Source: Crocinitomicaceae bacterium
GTDB lineage: Bacteria > Bacteroidota > Bacteroidia > Flavobacteriales_D > Crocinitomicaceae
Length of the DNA: 6,055 nucleotides
Direction of reading: 5' to 3'
NCBI GenBank assembly: GCA_030833265.1
Contig: JAURHO010000100.1
Span: forward strand, 1-6,055
Below are positions 1-6,003 of the stretch, piece by piece. Made by a program: the position numbers and the translations under genes. The first letter of the stretch is position 1, and every line of letters begins with the position of its first letter. The notes beneath the pieces are model-generated. The model was not told where the DNA came from. It ran no database searches and saw nothing but the letters and a program-made list of their open reading frames with translations.

Positions 1-188
1 TGTTTGGACAAAATAGCACGCTCGAGCTGCGGAATCACGGTGTGTTCATAGCCGTGCATATCTGGGAAAGTTTTCTTCCCTGACTTCAAGGCAGCAATGA
101 GGTTGTCTCGAAGTTCTGTTTTGATGCTTTTAGAGGTGTAGCCCGCTGCTTTTAAAGCGCCAAGCGTATTTATCGTTGTGTCTATCAT
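1..188 (-). CDS. ChlI/MoxR-like AAA+ ATPase, N-terminal part (partial)
   Basis: Only the first 62 codons lie in the window; the gene continues past position 1. I read it on the minus strand from the ATG at 188-186, giving a start MIDTTINTLGALKAAGYTSK and ending near IPQLERAILSK. The pattern 'LGALKAAGY..KSIK.ELR.NL' followed by 'F...HGYE.TVIPQLERAIL' is the conserved lead-in of the Bacteroidota proteins annotated as magnesium-chelatase-like or 'sigma-54-interacting' AAA+ ATPases. The Walker A and B motifs should lie just outside the window, so ATPase activity is inferred. Its ATG lies one base after the stop of the VWA gene (TGA-T-ATG), a layout that favours translational coupling and the production of matched amounts of the two partners. 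By family analogy (ChlI/ChlD, MoxR/VWA) the ATPase would form a ring that remodels a target recruited by the VWA protein; the target is unknown. A role in chlorophyll synthesis is not implied. Confidence 0.8.
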   Translation of the reverse strand, partial: MIDTTINTLGALKAAGYTSKSIKTELRDNLIAALKSGKKTFPDMHGYEHTVIPQLERAILSK

Positions 189-189
189 A

Positions 190-1299
190 TCAATTCATGC
201 GTGTTTTACGATTGGTTTCGTAGTCGTGAAAAATCATTTCGCCTAGGCCCTTCAAGCCCGTGTAAAAAGCTTTGCCCTTGTTGGACTTCGTGAATTCGTC
301 CACAAAGTGCTGTAAGTATGGGTCTTGAGCAATCATAAAAGTGGTGATCGGAATGTGTAGTTTGCGCGCTTGAGCCGCCATGTTGTAGCATTTATCTACA
401 ATATATTGATCAAGGCCATTGCTATTCTTGTAGTATTGACCATCAGGTAAGCGCAAACAACTTGGCTTGCCATCGGTGATCATGAAAATTTGTTTGTTGG
501 TGTTGCGTTTTCTGCGCAAGATATCCATTGCTAATTCAAGCCCGGCAACCGTGTTGGTATGATACGGCCCAACATTCAAATAAGGTAAGTCTTTGATGCT
601 GATTGGCCAGGCGTCATTTCCAAAAACAATTACGTCTAGGGTGTCTTTAGGATAAGTAGTGGTAATGAGTTCAGCAAGTGCCATGGCTACCTTTTTAGCC
701 GGCGTGATGCGGTCTTCGCCATACAAAATCATGCTATGACTGATATCGATCATGAGCACCGTACTCATTTGGGCCTGATGATGCGTGTCTTGCACCACTA
801 AATCTTGTTCGGTAAGCCTGAAATCGCCAACACCATGGTTGATCTGGGCATTTTTCAAGCTCTCGGTAATGGAAATATGCTCTAGCGCATCGCCAAACTG
901 AAAATCCCTAAACTCTCCGGTTGCTTCATCGCCTTGGCCGCTTTTTTTAGACTTGTGCTGCCCTCGCCCATTCTTTCTGATATTGCCAAAAATTTGCTCC
1001 ATGGCATTCTTGCGCAATATCCGTTCGGTTTTGGCTGTCACACTTAACTGCCCTTGGCCATCAGGCAAAATCTCCTCGCGCAGGTAACCCTTCTTTTTCA
1101 AATCCTCGATGAAATCCTCCATCGTGTAATTTTCATTGGTCAGGCCATATTCTTTGTCCAGCACCTCCAACCACTCCAGCGCCTCATCGACATCCCCCGA
1201 AGTATGCACAATCAGCTCCGAAAAAATCTCAAACAAACGCTCAAAATCAGACTGCTCTGGCGCTTGATAAGGCGTGAATACATAACCGCTATTGCGCAT
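190..1299 (-). CDS. VWA domain protein, partner of the adjacent ChlI/MoxR-like ATPase
   Basis: This 369-residue protein has no signal peptide or membrane helix and is probably cytoplasmic. Residues 1-100 form a mostly helical, acidic N-terminal region. Residues about 105-125 are a basic, glycine-rich linker (GRGQHKSKKSGQG). Residues about 178-360 form a von Willebrand factor A domain. The metal-ion-dependent adhesion site is complete: D185-I-S187-H-S189, a threonine in HTNT (T248 or T250), and D276 in MITDGKPS. It should therefore bind a divalent metal and hold a ligand. VWA proteins paired with ChlI/MoxR-type ATPases act as substrate adaptors for metal insertion or for remodelling of protein complexes. 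The one-base gap to the downstream ATPase gene supports such a pair. The ATG at 1299 is the first in frame and follows an A-rich stretch without a Shine-Dalgarno sequence, as is normal in Bacteroidota. It is separated from the upstream DUF2721 gene by 82 bases, so it may have its own promoter. The specific client is not known. Confidence 0.88.
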   Translation of the reverse strand: MRNSGYVFTPYQAPEQSDFERLFEIFSELIVHTSGDVDEALEWLEVLDKEYGLTNENYTMEDFIEDLKKKGYLREEILPDGQGQLSVTAKTERILRKNAMEQIFGNIRKNGRGQHKSKKSGQGDEATGEFRDFQFGDALEHISITESLKNAQINHGVGDFRLTEQDLVVQDTHHQAQMSTVLMIDISHSMILYGEDRITPAKKVAMALAELITTTYPKDTLDVIVFGNDAWPISIKDLPYLNVGPYHTNTVAGLELAMDILRRKRNTNKQIFMITDGKPSCLRLPDGQYYKNSNGLDQYIVDKCYNMAAQARKLHIPITTFMIAQDPYLQHFVDEFTKSNKGKAFYTGLKGLGEMIFHDYETNRKTRMN

Positions 1300-1349
1300 G
1301 TGTGTTGGTTTTAAATTGAAACAAGAGCTTTGGGAAAATGTTTGGAATG

Positions 1350-1374
1350 AAAATTACTATTCTCCATTAATTTT
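1350..1374. repeat. 7-bp perfect AT-only inverted repeat in the DUF2721-VWA spacer
   Basis: AAAATTA at 1350-1356 is answered by TAATTTT at 1368-1374 with an 11-base loop. It begins just downstream of the DUF2721 stop codon in the 82-base spacer before the VWA gene. The stem contains only A-T pairs and has no following T-run typical of a strong intrinsic terminator, so it could be a weak terminator, an operator half-site pair or chance in AT-rich DNA. On the minus strand the same spot reads TAATTTTC, one base away from a Bacteroidota -7 box, but I found no matching upstream -33 TTG. Confidence 0.25.
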
Positions 1375-1381
1375 GACGCAT

Positions 1382-1774
1382 CTACTCCCCCTCAATATCC
1401 TCCAAGTGTAGTTCGAGGGCTTTGACTGAAATTTGAATTTCCCAGATGAGTAGTGCAAGCGAAACGATGAGTAACACGAGTGCCAAACCGAAGGACCACA
1501 CGGCTAAAACATCTTGTTTGATGTAAACTAAAAACATGGAAACCACGCACAACAGCAAACTAGAAATACCGAAAATCTGCATGGAGCGGGTCAGGTAAAG
1601 ACGTTTTCTGAGGTTAACAATTTGTGCCATGAGCACCTGATTAGGGTCTTTTTTATAAGCACCATGTAAATTCCGAATCACATTGGCATAAGCCAGAAAC
1701 CGGTTGGTGTAGGCCAACATAATCAGTGAAATGGAGGAAAACAATAATGCAGGAGTTGTGAGCGATAGTTCCAT
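1382..1774 (-). CDS. DUF2721 family membrane protein
   Basis: This 130-residue protein matches the DUF2721 family pattern. It opens with LSLTTPALLFSSISLIMLAYTNRF, split here as LSLTTPALLFSSISL (residues 3-17) and IMLAYTNRF (18-26). It then carries the conserved 'AYANVIRNLHG' (residues about 28-38) and a polar stretch containing QIVNLRKRLYLTRSMQ (about 51-66). Three membrane helices are visible at roughly 5-22, 66-84 and 90-110, followed by an acidic tail (LEDIEGE). The size is normal for the family. The biochemical function of DUF2721 is not known and nothing in the context settles it. The gene starts 14 bases after the VF530 gene and reads in the same direction, so it is probably in one transcript with the two genes upstream. 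The ATG at 1774 directly precedes the conserved N-terminal motif, which supports this start. Confidence 0.85.
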   Translation of the reverse strand: MELSLTTPALLFSSISLIMLAYTNRFLAYANVIRNLHGAYKKDPNQVLMAQIVNLRKRLYLTRSMQIFGISSLLLCVVSMFLVYIKQDVLAVWSFGLALVLLIVSLALLIWEIQISVKALELHLEDIEGE

Positions 1775-1788
1775 GGAGGGTTTTAAAT

Positions 1789-2016
1789 CTAGTTTACTTT
1801 CTTACGCATCATCTCCAAATACATCTGCTCGACTTTGTTACGAGCCCAAGGAGTGCGGCGCAAGAAAACCAAGCTCGACTTGATGGAAGGGTCGTGTTTG
1901 AAGCAATTGATGTTGACCTTGAAGGCCATGTGTTCCCAGCCGTAGTTGTCTACTAGTTCTGATAATATATCGGCTAGTTTGACGCCATGCAGTAGATTAT
2001 TGGGTTGGACCTCCAT
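1789..2016 (-). CDS. VF530/DUF2132 family small protein
   Basis: This is a complete 75-residue protein, soluble and basic at its C-terminus. It matches the VF530 (DUF2132) family along its whole length: NNLLHGVKLADILSELV at residues 6-22, then YGWE at 25-28, INCF at 36-39, DPSIKSSLVFLRRTPWAR at 42-59, and KVEQMYL after that. The family has a small helical fold, and the Vibrio fischeri member VF530 has been studied as a possible DNA-binding protein; the physiological role is still undefined. The two arginines of the LRRTPWAR segment are among the most conserved positions. Its ATG (2016-2014) directly abuts the TAA stop of the DoxX-like gene with no spacer, so translation is very likely coupled. 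The size agrees with the usual 70-80 residues and there is no sign of truncation. Confidence 0.9.
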   Translation of the reverse strand: MEVQPNNLLHGVKLADILSELVDNYGWEHMAFKVNINCFKHDPSIKSSLVFLRRTPWARNKVEQMYLEMMRKKVN

Positions 2017-2382
2017 TTATTGCTGCTGCAATTTGTGGTAAGAAGTGTAAGAAAGCATCAGGATTCCGATAATGACTAACGGAAAGAAAGTCTGGCCATT
2101 GATGCCATCAACAGCTCCGTGGCTAATTGCGGCAAAAAGAAATTCGATTGTGAAACAGCCATAGGCCCATTCTTTGAGTCTTTTTGGTGCCTGTGGAATG
2201 ATCAAGGTGAGTGCCCCTAATACTTTAAAGATGGCTAAAGCGACTCCAAAATAAGCCGGATAACCTAAATGGGTAATGCCTTCTTTGGCCATTTCAGATT
2301 GAGAAGTAAGGGCTGGCATAAGACCTTCGAGTAAGAAGATGATTGAAGTACTGACCCAGTAGGTGATTTTTGTAGATTTCAT
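2017..2382 (-). CDS. DoxX-like family membrane protein
   Basis: This 121-residue integral membrane protein has four predicted helices at about residues 7-26, 42-63, 71-90 and 98-114. That is the size and topology of the DoxX/DoxX-like (DoxX_2) family. Family-typical features are the first helix ending in EGLMPAL, the segment HLGYPAYFGVALAIFKVLGA (residues 38-57) and a third helix with EFLFAAISHG. The cytoplasmic turn between helices 2 and 3 is basic (PKRLKEW). Members are often called quinol-oxidase-like or are linked to redox and sulfur stress, but this short subtype has no proven activity. I choose the ATG at 2382-2380, giving MKSTKITYWV. A TTG six bases upstream (2388) would add only two residues and lies inside a dyad near the predicted transcription start, so it is less likely. 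This is the first gene of the leftward cluster and is divergent from the aldehyde dehydrogenase gene. Confidence 0.85.
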   Translation of the reverse strand: MKSTKITYWVSTSIIFLLEGLMPALTSQSEMAKEGITHLGYPAYFGVALAIFKVLGALTLIIPQAPKRLKEWAYGCFTIEFLFAAISHGAVDGINGQTFFPLVIIGILMLSYTSYHKLQQQ

Positions 2383-2399
2383 GATCAAAAATTTTAATC
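2383..2399. repeat. 17-bp imperfect palindrome at the start of the DoxX-like gene
   Basis: GATCAAAA (2383-2390) and TTTTAATC (2392-2399) match as an inverted repeat at 7 of 8 positions around a central A. The dyad fills the gap between the predicted -7 box and the chosen ATG, where a repressor could block transcription start or ribosome access. It may also be chance in AT-rich DNA. Confidence 0.25.
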
Positions 2400-2406
2400 A
2401 AATATA
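2399..2406 (-). promoter_or_regulatory. Bacteroidota -7 box for the leftward DoxX-like gene cluster
   Basis: On the minus strand this reads TATATTTG, an exact match to the Bacteroidota sigma-A -7 consensus TAnnTTTG. It lies 16 bases before the ATG at 2382, giving a short leader as is common in this phylum. No clear TTG is seen at the expected -33 distance of 19-21 bases, so only the -7 half is supported. Confidence 0.45.
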
Positions 2407-2441
2407 TAAATAATAAAAACCCTTTACTCCTTGAGGTGTTG

Positions 2442-2449
2442 TATCTTTA
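2442..2449 (+). promoter_or_regulatory. Possible -7 box for the aldehyde dehydrogenase/ABC exporter operon
   Basis: TATCTTTA matches the Bacteroidota -7 consensus TAnnTTTG at all fixed positions but the last. It ends 16 bases before the ATG at 2466, the same distance as the box for the divergent gene. No good -33 TTG is present at the usual spacing. It is supported mainly by position, as this 83-base divergent region is the only sizeable non-coding space before the operon. Confidence 0.35.
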
Positions 2450-2465
2450 TTGAAAGCTTGTCAAT

Positions 2466-3836
2466 ATGGATTATTCAACGATTGTAACTAAGCAACGCAC
2501 CTACTTTCAAAGCCAACAAACTAAACCCTTGGCTGCCCGAAAAGCACAGTTAAAGCTTTTCAAGCAAATGTTAGTGGTTAACGAAACGAGCATTTATGAG
2601 GCGGTGCATGCAGATTTTCATAAATCGGCGCACGAAGCATTCTTGACCGAATTTGCCATATTGATCAAAGACATCGATGAAGCGCGGGCTAAGTTGTCTG
2701 ACTGGATGCAGGCCAAACGCGTGCCGACCAATTTAGTCAACCTTCCTGGGCGCTCTCGCATTCAACCCGAACCCTTGGGGGTGTGCTTGGTCATTGGTGC
2801 CTGGAATTATCCTGTACAATTGTCTTTTGCACCTGCCATTGCCGCTTTGGCGGCAGGTAATACGGTTGTCTTGAAGCCATCTGAATTGGCAGCAACTAGT
2901 GCACAATGTATGGCAGATATCGTGGCCGAATATTTCGACCCGAAAATTTTTACAGTTGTCTTGGGTGGAGTGCCTGAAACGACGGCTTTGCTTTCAGAGC
3001 GCTTCGATAAAATCTTTTTTACGGGCAGCCCTGCCGTTGGTAAAATTGTATACCAAGCGGCCGCTCAACACCTTACTCCTGTTACTCTTGAGCTTGGCGG
3101 CAAAAGCCCAGCAGTAATTACGCCTTCTGCTGCTTTGCCTACCGCGATCAAGCGCCTGGTTTGGGCCAAGTTTTTAAATGCTGGTCAAACTTGCATTGCA
3201 CCAGACTACCTCTTTGTGCACAGCTCTATCTATCAACAATGCCTCGATTTACTTGGGCAAGAAATTAAAAAAAATCAATACGCGCTTGATAACCACAACT
3301 ATGTACAAATCATCAATGAGCGCAATCTTGAGCGCCTCAGCAAGCTCATTGATCCGAACAAAATAGTTTATGGCGGTCAAATAGATCAAAGCACTAGAAC
3401 CATTGCACCGACCATCTTAAAAGATATTACCACGACCGAGCCCATCATGCAAGAAGAAATTTTTGGGCCGCTCTTGCCGGTTTTGCCTTATTCGGATTTC
3501 AACGAGGTTTTGCAATATATAGCACACAACGAAAAACCGCTTTCTGCTTATTTATTCAGTAATAACAAAACCGAACAAACACGCTGGACCCAACAGCTCT
3601 CTTTTGGTGGCGGCTGTATCAATGATGCCATTATGCACATCACTAATCCGAATTTGCCTTTTGGTGGCGTGGGCAACAGTGGCATGGGCGCTTATCACGG
3701 AAAAGCGGGGTTTGATTGTTTTTCGCACCAGAAAGCTATCTTTGAAAAACCAAACTTACTTGAAGCGCCTTTGAAATATCCACCATACACCAAAGCAAAA
3801 ATGACCTGGATCAAGCGCTTATTGAAATTCTCATGA
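2466..3836 (+). CDS. Aldehyde dehydrogenase, class 3 / fatty aldehyde dehydrogenase type
   Basis: This 456-residue enzyme oxidises an aldehyde to a carboxylic acid with NAD(P)+ in the cytoplasm. The Rossmann-fold part carries PLGVCLVIGAWNYPVQLS (N114 of WNYP is the catalytic asparagine), the cofactor-binding KPSE (K137) and FTGSPAVGK (185-193). The active site is complete: E209 in LELGGKSP and the nucleophile C243 in NAGQTC. EEIFGPLLPV follows at 330-339, and the C-terminal PFGGVGNSGMGAYHGKAGFD at about 398-417 is typical of the class-3 (ALDH3) branch. The length is normal for ALDH3, which favours medium- or long-chain and aromatic aldehydes; the actual substrate is not readable. There is no C-terminal membrane anchor. 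Its TGA stop overlaps the ATG of the ABC ATPase (ATGA at 3833-3836), so it is the first gene of an operon with the DevBCA-like exporter. It may also be called coniferyl-aldehyde dehydrogenase by similarity, which I consider less certain. Confidence 0.93.
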   Translation: MDYSTIVTKQRTYFQSQQTKPLAARKAQLKLFKQMLVVNETSIYEAVHADFHKSAHEAFLTEFAILIKDIDEARAKLSDWMQAKRVPTNLVNLPGRSRIQPEPLGVCLVIGAWNYPVQLSFAPAIAALAAGNTVVLKPSELAATSAQCMADIVAEYFDPKIFTVVLGGVPETTALLSERFDKIFFTGSPAVGKIVYQAAAQHLTPVTLELGGKSPAVITPSAALPTAIKRLVWAKFLNAGQTCIAPDYLFVHSSIYQQCLDLLGQEIKKNQYALDNHNYVQIINERNLERLSKLIDPNKIVYGGQIDQSTRTIAPTILKDITTTEPIMQEEIFGPLLPVLPYSDFNEVLQYIAHNEKPLSAYLFSNNKTEQTRWTQQLSFGGGCINDAIMHITNPNLPFGGVGNSGMGAYHGKAGFDCFSHQKAIFEKPNLLEAPLKYPPYTKAKMTWIKRLLKFS

Positions 3837-4585
3837 AAAAACAAGAACATATTAACCAACAACACGAGCTGCCTCCCGGCGTGATCGCCAAACTTTCGGG
3901 TGTTGGTAAAGAATACCAAGTTGGCGACCAAACCATTGTTGCACTGCAGCCTGTCGACCTCGAAATTAGATCCGGAGAATTGTTACTCATCATTGGCCCT
4001 TCTGGTTCGGGCAAGACTACCTTACTCTCTTTGTTGGGTTGCGTCATTTACCCAACTTACGGGCAACTTTGGGTAAAAAATAAACTCGTAAACGCGCTCA
4101 ATCAAAATGAACTTGCTGCACTGCGTTTGCATACGATTGGCTTTGTTTTTCAGAGCTTTAACCTTATCGCACCGCTCAATGCCCTTGACAATGTCATGAT
4201 GCCGCTGCAGCTCAAAAAAACACCGCGCCACGAAGCCAAGCAAAAAGCACTCGACGCTTTGTCTTTGGTTGGCATGCTTGACCGCAAAAGCAATTTACCC
4301 AAACAATTATCGGGCGGACAACAACAGCGCGTAGCCATTGCCAGAGCCTTAGTCACAGATCCGCAACTCGTATTGTGCGATGAACCCACTGCTTCATTAG
4401 ACGCCAGCTCTATTTCAACCGTCATGCACGAATTGGTCACATTAGCTAAAAATGGCAAGGCCGTTTGTGTAGTGACACATGACCCGCGTTTATTGCAATA
4501 CGCTGACCGCATTATCGAAGTAGAAGCTGGATTAGCCACAGAAATTACCAAAACAGAACTCAATCAAAAATTAGCCATCCATTAA
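3833..4585 (+). CDS. ABC transporter ATP-binding protein, DevA/LolD/MacB type
   Basis: This 250-residue protein is the nucleotide-binding subunit that powers the exporter formed with the two genes that follow. All motifs are intact: Walker A GPSGSGKTT (55-63), Q-loop Q107 in FVFQSFNLI, signature LSGGQQQR (159-166), Walker B LVLCDEP with catalytic E184, D-loop SLD (188-190) and switch H216 in VVTHD. The sequence VFQSFNLIAPLNALDNVMMP and the short insert-free domain are typical of the LolD/MacB/DevA branch, which works with FtsX-fold permeases rather than with importers. Residues 1-15 are a polar extension (KKQEHINQQHELPPG) in front of the domain. The start at 3833 overlaps the aldehyde dehydrogenase stop by 4 bases, and the adaptor gene begins 2 bases after its stop, so the group is translationally coupled. 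The specific DevA name rests mainly on the gene order. Confidence 0.93.
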   Translation: MKKQEHINQQHELPPGVIAKLSGVGKEYQVGDQTIVALQPVDLEIRSGELLLIIGPSGSGKTTLLSLLGCVIYPTYGQLWVKNKLVNALNQNELAALRLHTIGFVFQSFNLIAPLNALDNVMMPLQLKKTPRHEAKQKALDALSLVGMLDRKSNLPKQLSGGQQQRVAIARALVTDPQLVLCDEPTASLDASSISTVMHELVTLAKNGKAVCVVTHDPRLLQYADRIIEVEAGLATEITKTELNQKLAIH

Positions 4586-4587
4586 TT

Positions 4588-5520
4588 ATGTATACAAAAG
4601 TTATTCTAAGTACCACACTCGCATTTGCCCTTATTGCTTGTGGCGAAAAAAAGGAAGAAAAGACACCCGCCAAAAATTATAAAGTCGATGAAGTCGAGCA
4701 GATTATTGGTGTGGCCCGCATTGAGCCTTCTGAAAAAATCAGTCCTTTAGGTGCCGAAAACGGTGGTAAGGTCTTGAGAATTTGTGTAGAAGAAGGTGTT
4801 GTGGTCAAGAAAGGAACGGTGCTTTGTGAACTAGACGCCAGTACAGAACAAGCACAAATGCGTCAGACCAGTGCTAAATTGCAAACGCGCCAGCAAAAAA
4901 TCAATAGCCTGAATGCTAAAATTCAGGCACTTGAGATCAAATTGCAAGCTGCAGATCAAGAGCGCCAACGCGACCAAAGATTGGCTCAAAGCAATGCAGG
5001 CACACAAAAACAAGCCTTTGATTCAGAGAATATTTACAATAACCTCCGCGCTGACCTCCTGGTGGCTAAAGCCGATTTAGCGGAAGCGCAAGCTGCTTTG
5101 AACGAAGTGCAGATGGAACTCAGCTATACCCAAACCCTAAGCGCCAAGAAGCAAATTGTGGCGCCTTCAGATGGCATGATCCTGAATTGGGATGTCAAAG
5201 TGGGGCAAACACTCCCACTCGGTGCTAAAATTGCCGATTTTGCGCCTGCAGGTGGTTTGATTGCTACAACTGAAGTCGATGAACTTTTTGCCATGAAGGT
5301 TAAAAAGGGGCAACGCGTCCAAATCAATGTGCAAGGCAGCACCGAAAAACTTACTACCGGAACGGTTGTATATTGTGCGCCTTTTTTATCTAAGAAATCT
5401 ATTTTCAATGACCGCGCAGATAATTTAGAAGACCGCCGCGTGCGTGAGGTAAGGGTGCAAATTGACAACCCAGATGCCGTTCTGATTGGAAGCAGAGTTG
5501 AATGTATTATTGGGCTATAA
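4588..5520 (+). CDS. HlyD/DevB-like periplasmic adaptor, predicted lipoprotein
   Basis: This 310-residue membrane-fusion protein would link an inner-membrane ABC permease to the periplasm or an outer-membrane channel. The N-terminus MYTKVILSTTLAFALIACGE has a short basic start, a hydrophobic core and the lipobox LIAC, so C18 is the probable lipidated residue, followed by a charged linker GEKKEEK. Two half-motifs of the lipoyl-like domain flank the coiled coil: KVLRICVEEGVVVKKGTVLC (61-80) and IVAPSDGMILNWDVKVGQ (190-207). Residues about 84-182 form an antiparallel helical hairpin rich in Gln, Ala, Lys and Glu. Residues about 222-310 are the beta-barrel and membrane-proximal part, containing TTEVDELFAMKVKKGQRVQI. 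It is shorter than cyanobacterial DevB and anchored by lipid rather than by a transmembrane helix. Gaps to its neighbours are 2 and 3 bases. The assignment to the DevB branch, rather than MacA or another HlyD group, rests on ATPase-adaptor-permease context and is moderate. Confidence 0.9.
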   Translation: MYTKVILSTTLAFALIACGEKKEEKTPAKNYKVDEVEQIIGVARIEPSEKISPLGAENGGKVLRICVEEGVVVKKGTVLCELDASTEQAQMRQTSAKLQTRQQKINSLNAKIQALEIKLQAADQERQRDQRLAQSNAGTQKQAFDSENIYNNLRADLLVAKADLAEAQAALNEVQMELSYTQTLSAKKQIVAPSDGMILNWDVKVGQTLPLGAKIADFAPAGGLIATTEVDELFAMKVKKGQRVQINVQGSTEKLTTGTVVYCAPFLSKKSIFNDRADNLEDRRVREVRVQIDNPDAVLIGSRVECIIGL

Positions 5521-5523
5521 ACC

Positions 5524-6003
5524 ATGCAATTACTCAGAACCGCCCTTAAGTTCATCAAATTTGACAAGCCCAAAAGTATCGGGGCTTTGTTTGGTGTGAT
5601 CATTTCTATTTTCTTGGTTGGGCAGCAAACCGGTATTTTCACTTTCCTGACCAATGCCATGTGCTATTTTGTGCGTGTCAATGATGGCTATGTTTGGGTA
5701 ACCGACAACAAAACCGAAAACGTCAATGCTTTGGCGCCTATCGATGTGCGCCTGGGTTATGAAATCGAAAGTTTGCCGCACGTTGAAAAAGCGCATCAGT
5801 TTGTCATTGCCAGTGGTGCTGCACGCTTCCCGGATGGCACTGCTGCTGGGCTCAGTATTGTTGGGGTAGAACTACCCGAATTCAATGGCATACAACAAGG
5901 AATTTTCTTCGATGGCACACCTTCTGACCTCGTTTCTGACGGTGCGGTTTCTGTTGATTTCTTTGCTTTTGGCCGGTTTAGGCTCTATTTTATTTTCGGC
6001 TAA
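5524..6003 (+). CDS. DevC/FtsX-like ABC exporter permease, 3' end replaced (truncated)
   Basis: The open frame of 159 codons begins as an FtsX/MacB-fold permease. It has a short cytoplasmic start (MQLLRTALKFIKFDKPKS), a first membrane helix at about residues 18-42 and then a periplasmic domain containing DGYVWVTDN, LPHVEKAHQFVIASGAARF, GLSIVGVELPEF and SDGAVSVDFF. This resembles DevC-type permeases, which are normally about 370-400 residues with three more helices at the C-terminus. Here the recognisable part ends near residue 147 (about 5964). The last dozen residues (AFGRFRLYFIFG) do not look like permease and the frame stops at 6001-6003. Downstream DNA in another frame encodes the start of an EamA-type transporter, so this is a junction and not a simple frameshift. 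If real, the permease lacks its C-terminal membrane helices and would not work. The start is 3 bases after the adaptor stop and it is the third exporter gene of the operon. Confidence 0.8.
   Translation: MQLLRTALKFIKFDKPKSIGALFGVIISIFLVGQQTGIFTFLTNAMCYFVRVNDGYVWVTDNKTENVNALAPIDVRLGYEIESLPHVEKAHQFVIASGAARFPDGTAAGLSIVGVELPEFNGIQQGIFFDGTPSDLVSDGAVSVDFFAFGRFRLYFIFG

Noticed and set aside
1054..1314. An 86-codon plus-strand open frame opposite the start of the VWA gene
   Set aside because: It is a shadow of the VWA coding sequence and has no recognisable domain or promoter.
1349..1356. Possible -7 promoter box (TAATTTTC, minus strand) for the VWA gene
   Set aside because: The last consensus base is wrong and no TTG lies at the -33 distance; it also forms one arm of an AT-only inverted repeat, so it is weak as a promoter.
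2383..2388. Upstream TTG start for the DoxX-like protein
   Set aside because: It adds only two residues and sits in the palindrome next to the predicted transcription start. The ATG at 2382 is a better start and directly precedes the family N-terminus.
4150..4563. A 137-codon minus-strand open frame opposite the ABC ATPase
   Set aside because: It lies wholly antisense to conserved ATPase motifs and its Ser/Cys-rich product resembles no protein family.
5124..5660. A 178-codon open frame on the minus strand opposite the adaptor and permease genes
   Set aside because: It runs antisense to two well-supported genes, has no family resemblance, and its composition reflects the complement of the plus-strand codons.
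5965..6003. A simple frameshift in the permease gene
   Set aside because: Neither other frame after 5965 continues an FtsX-type permease. One hits a stop almost at once, and the other encodes an EamA-like N-terminus.
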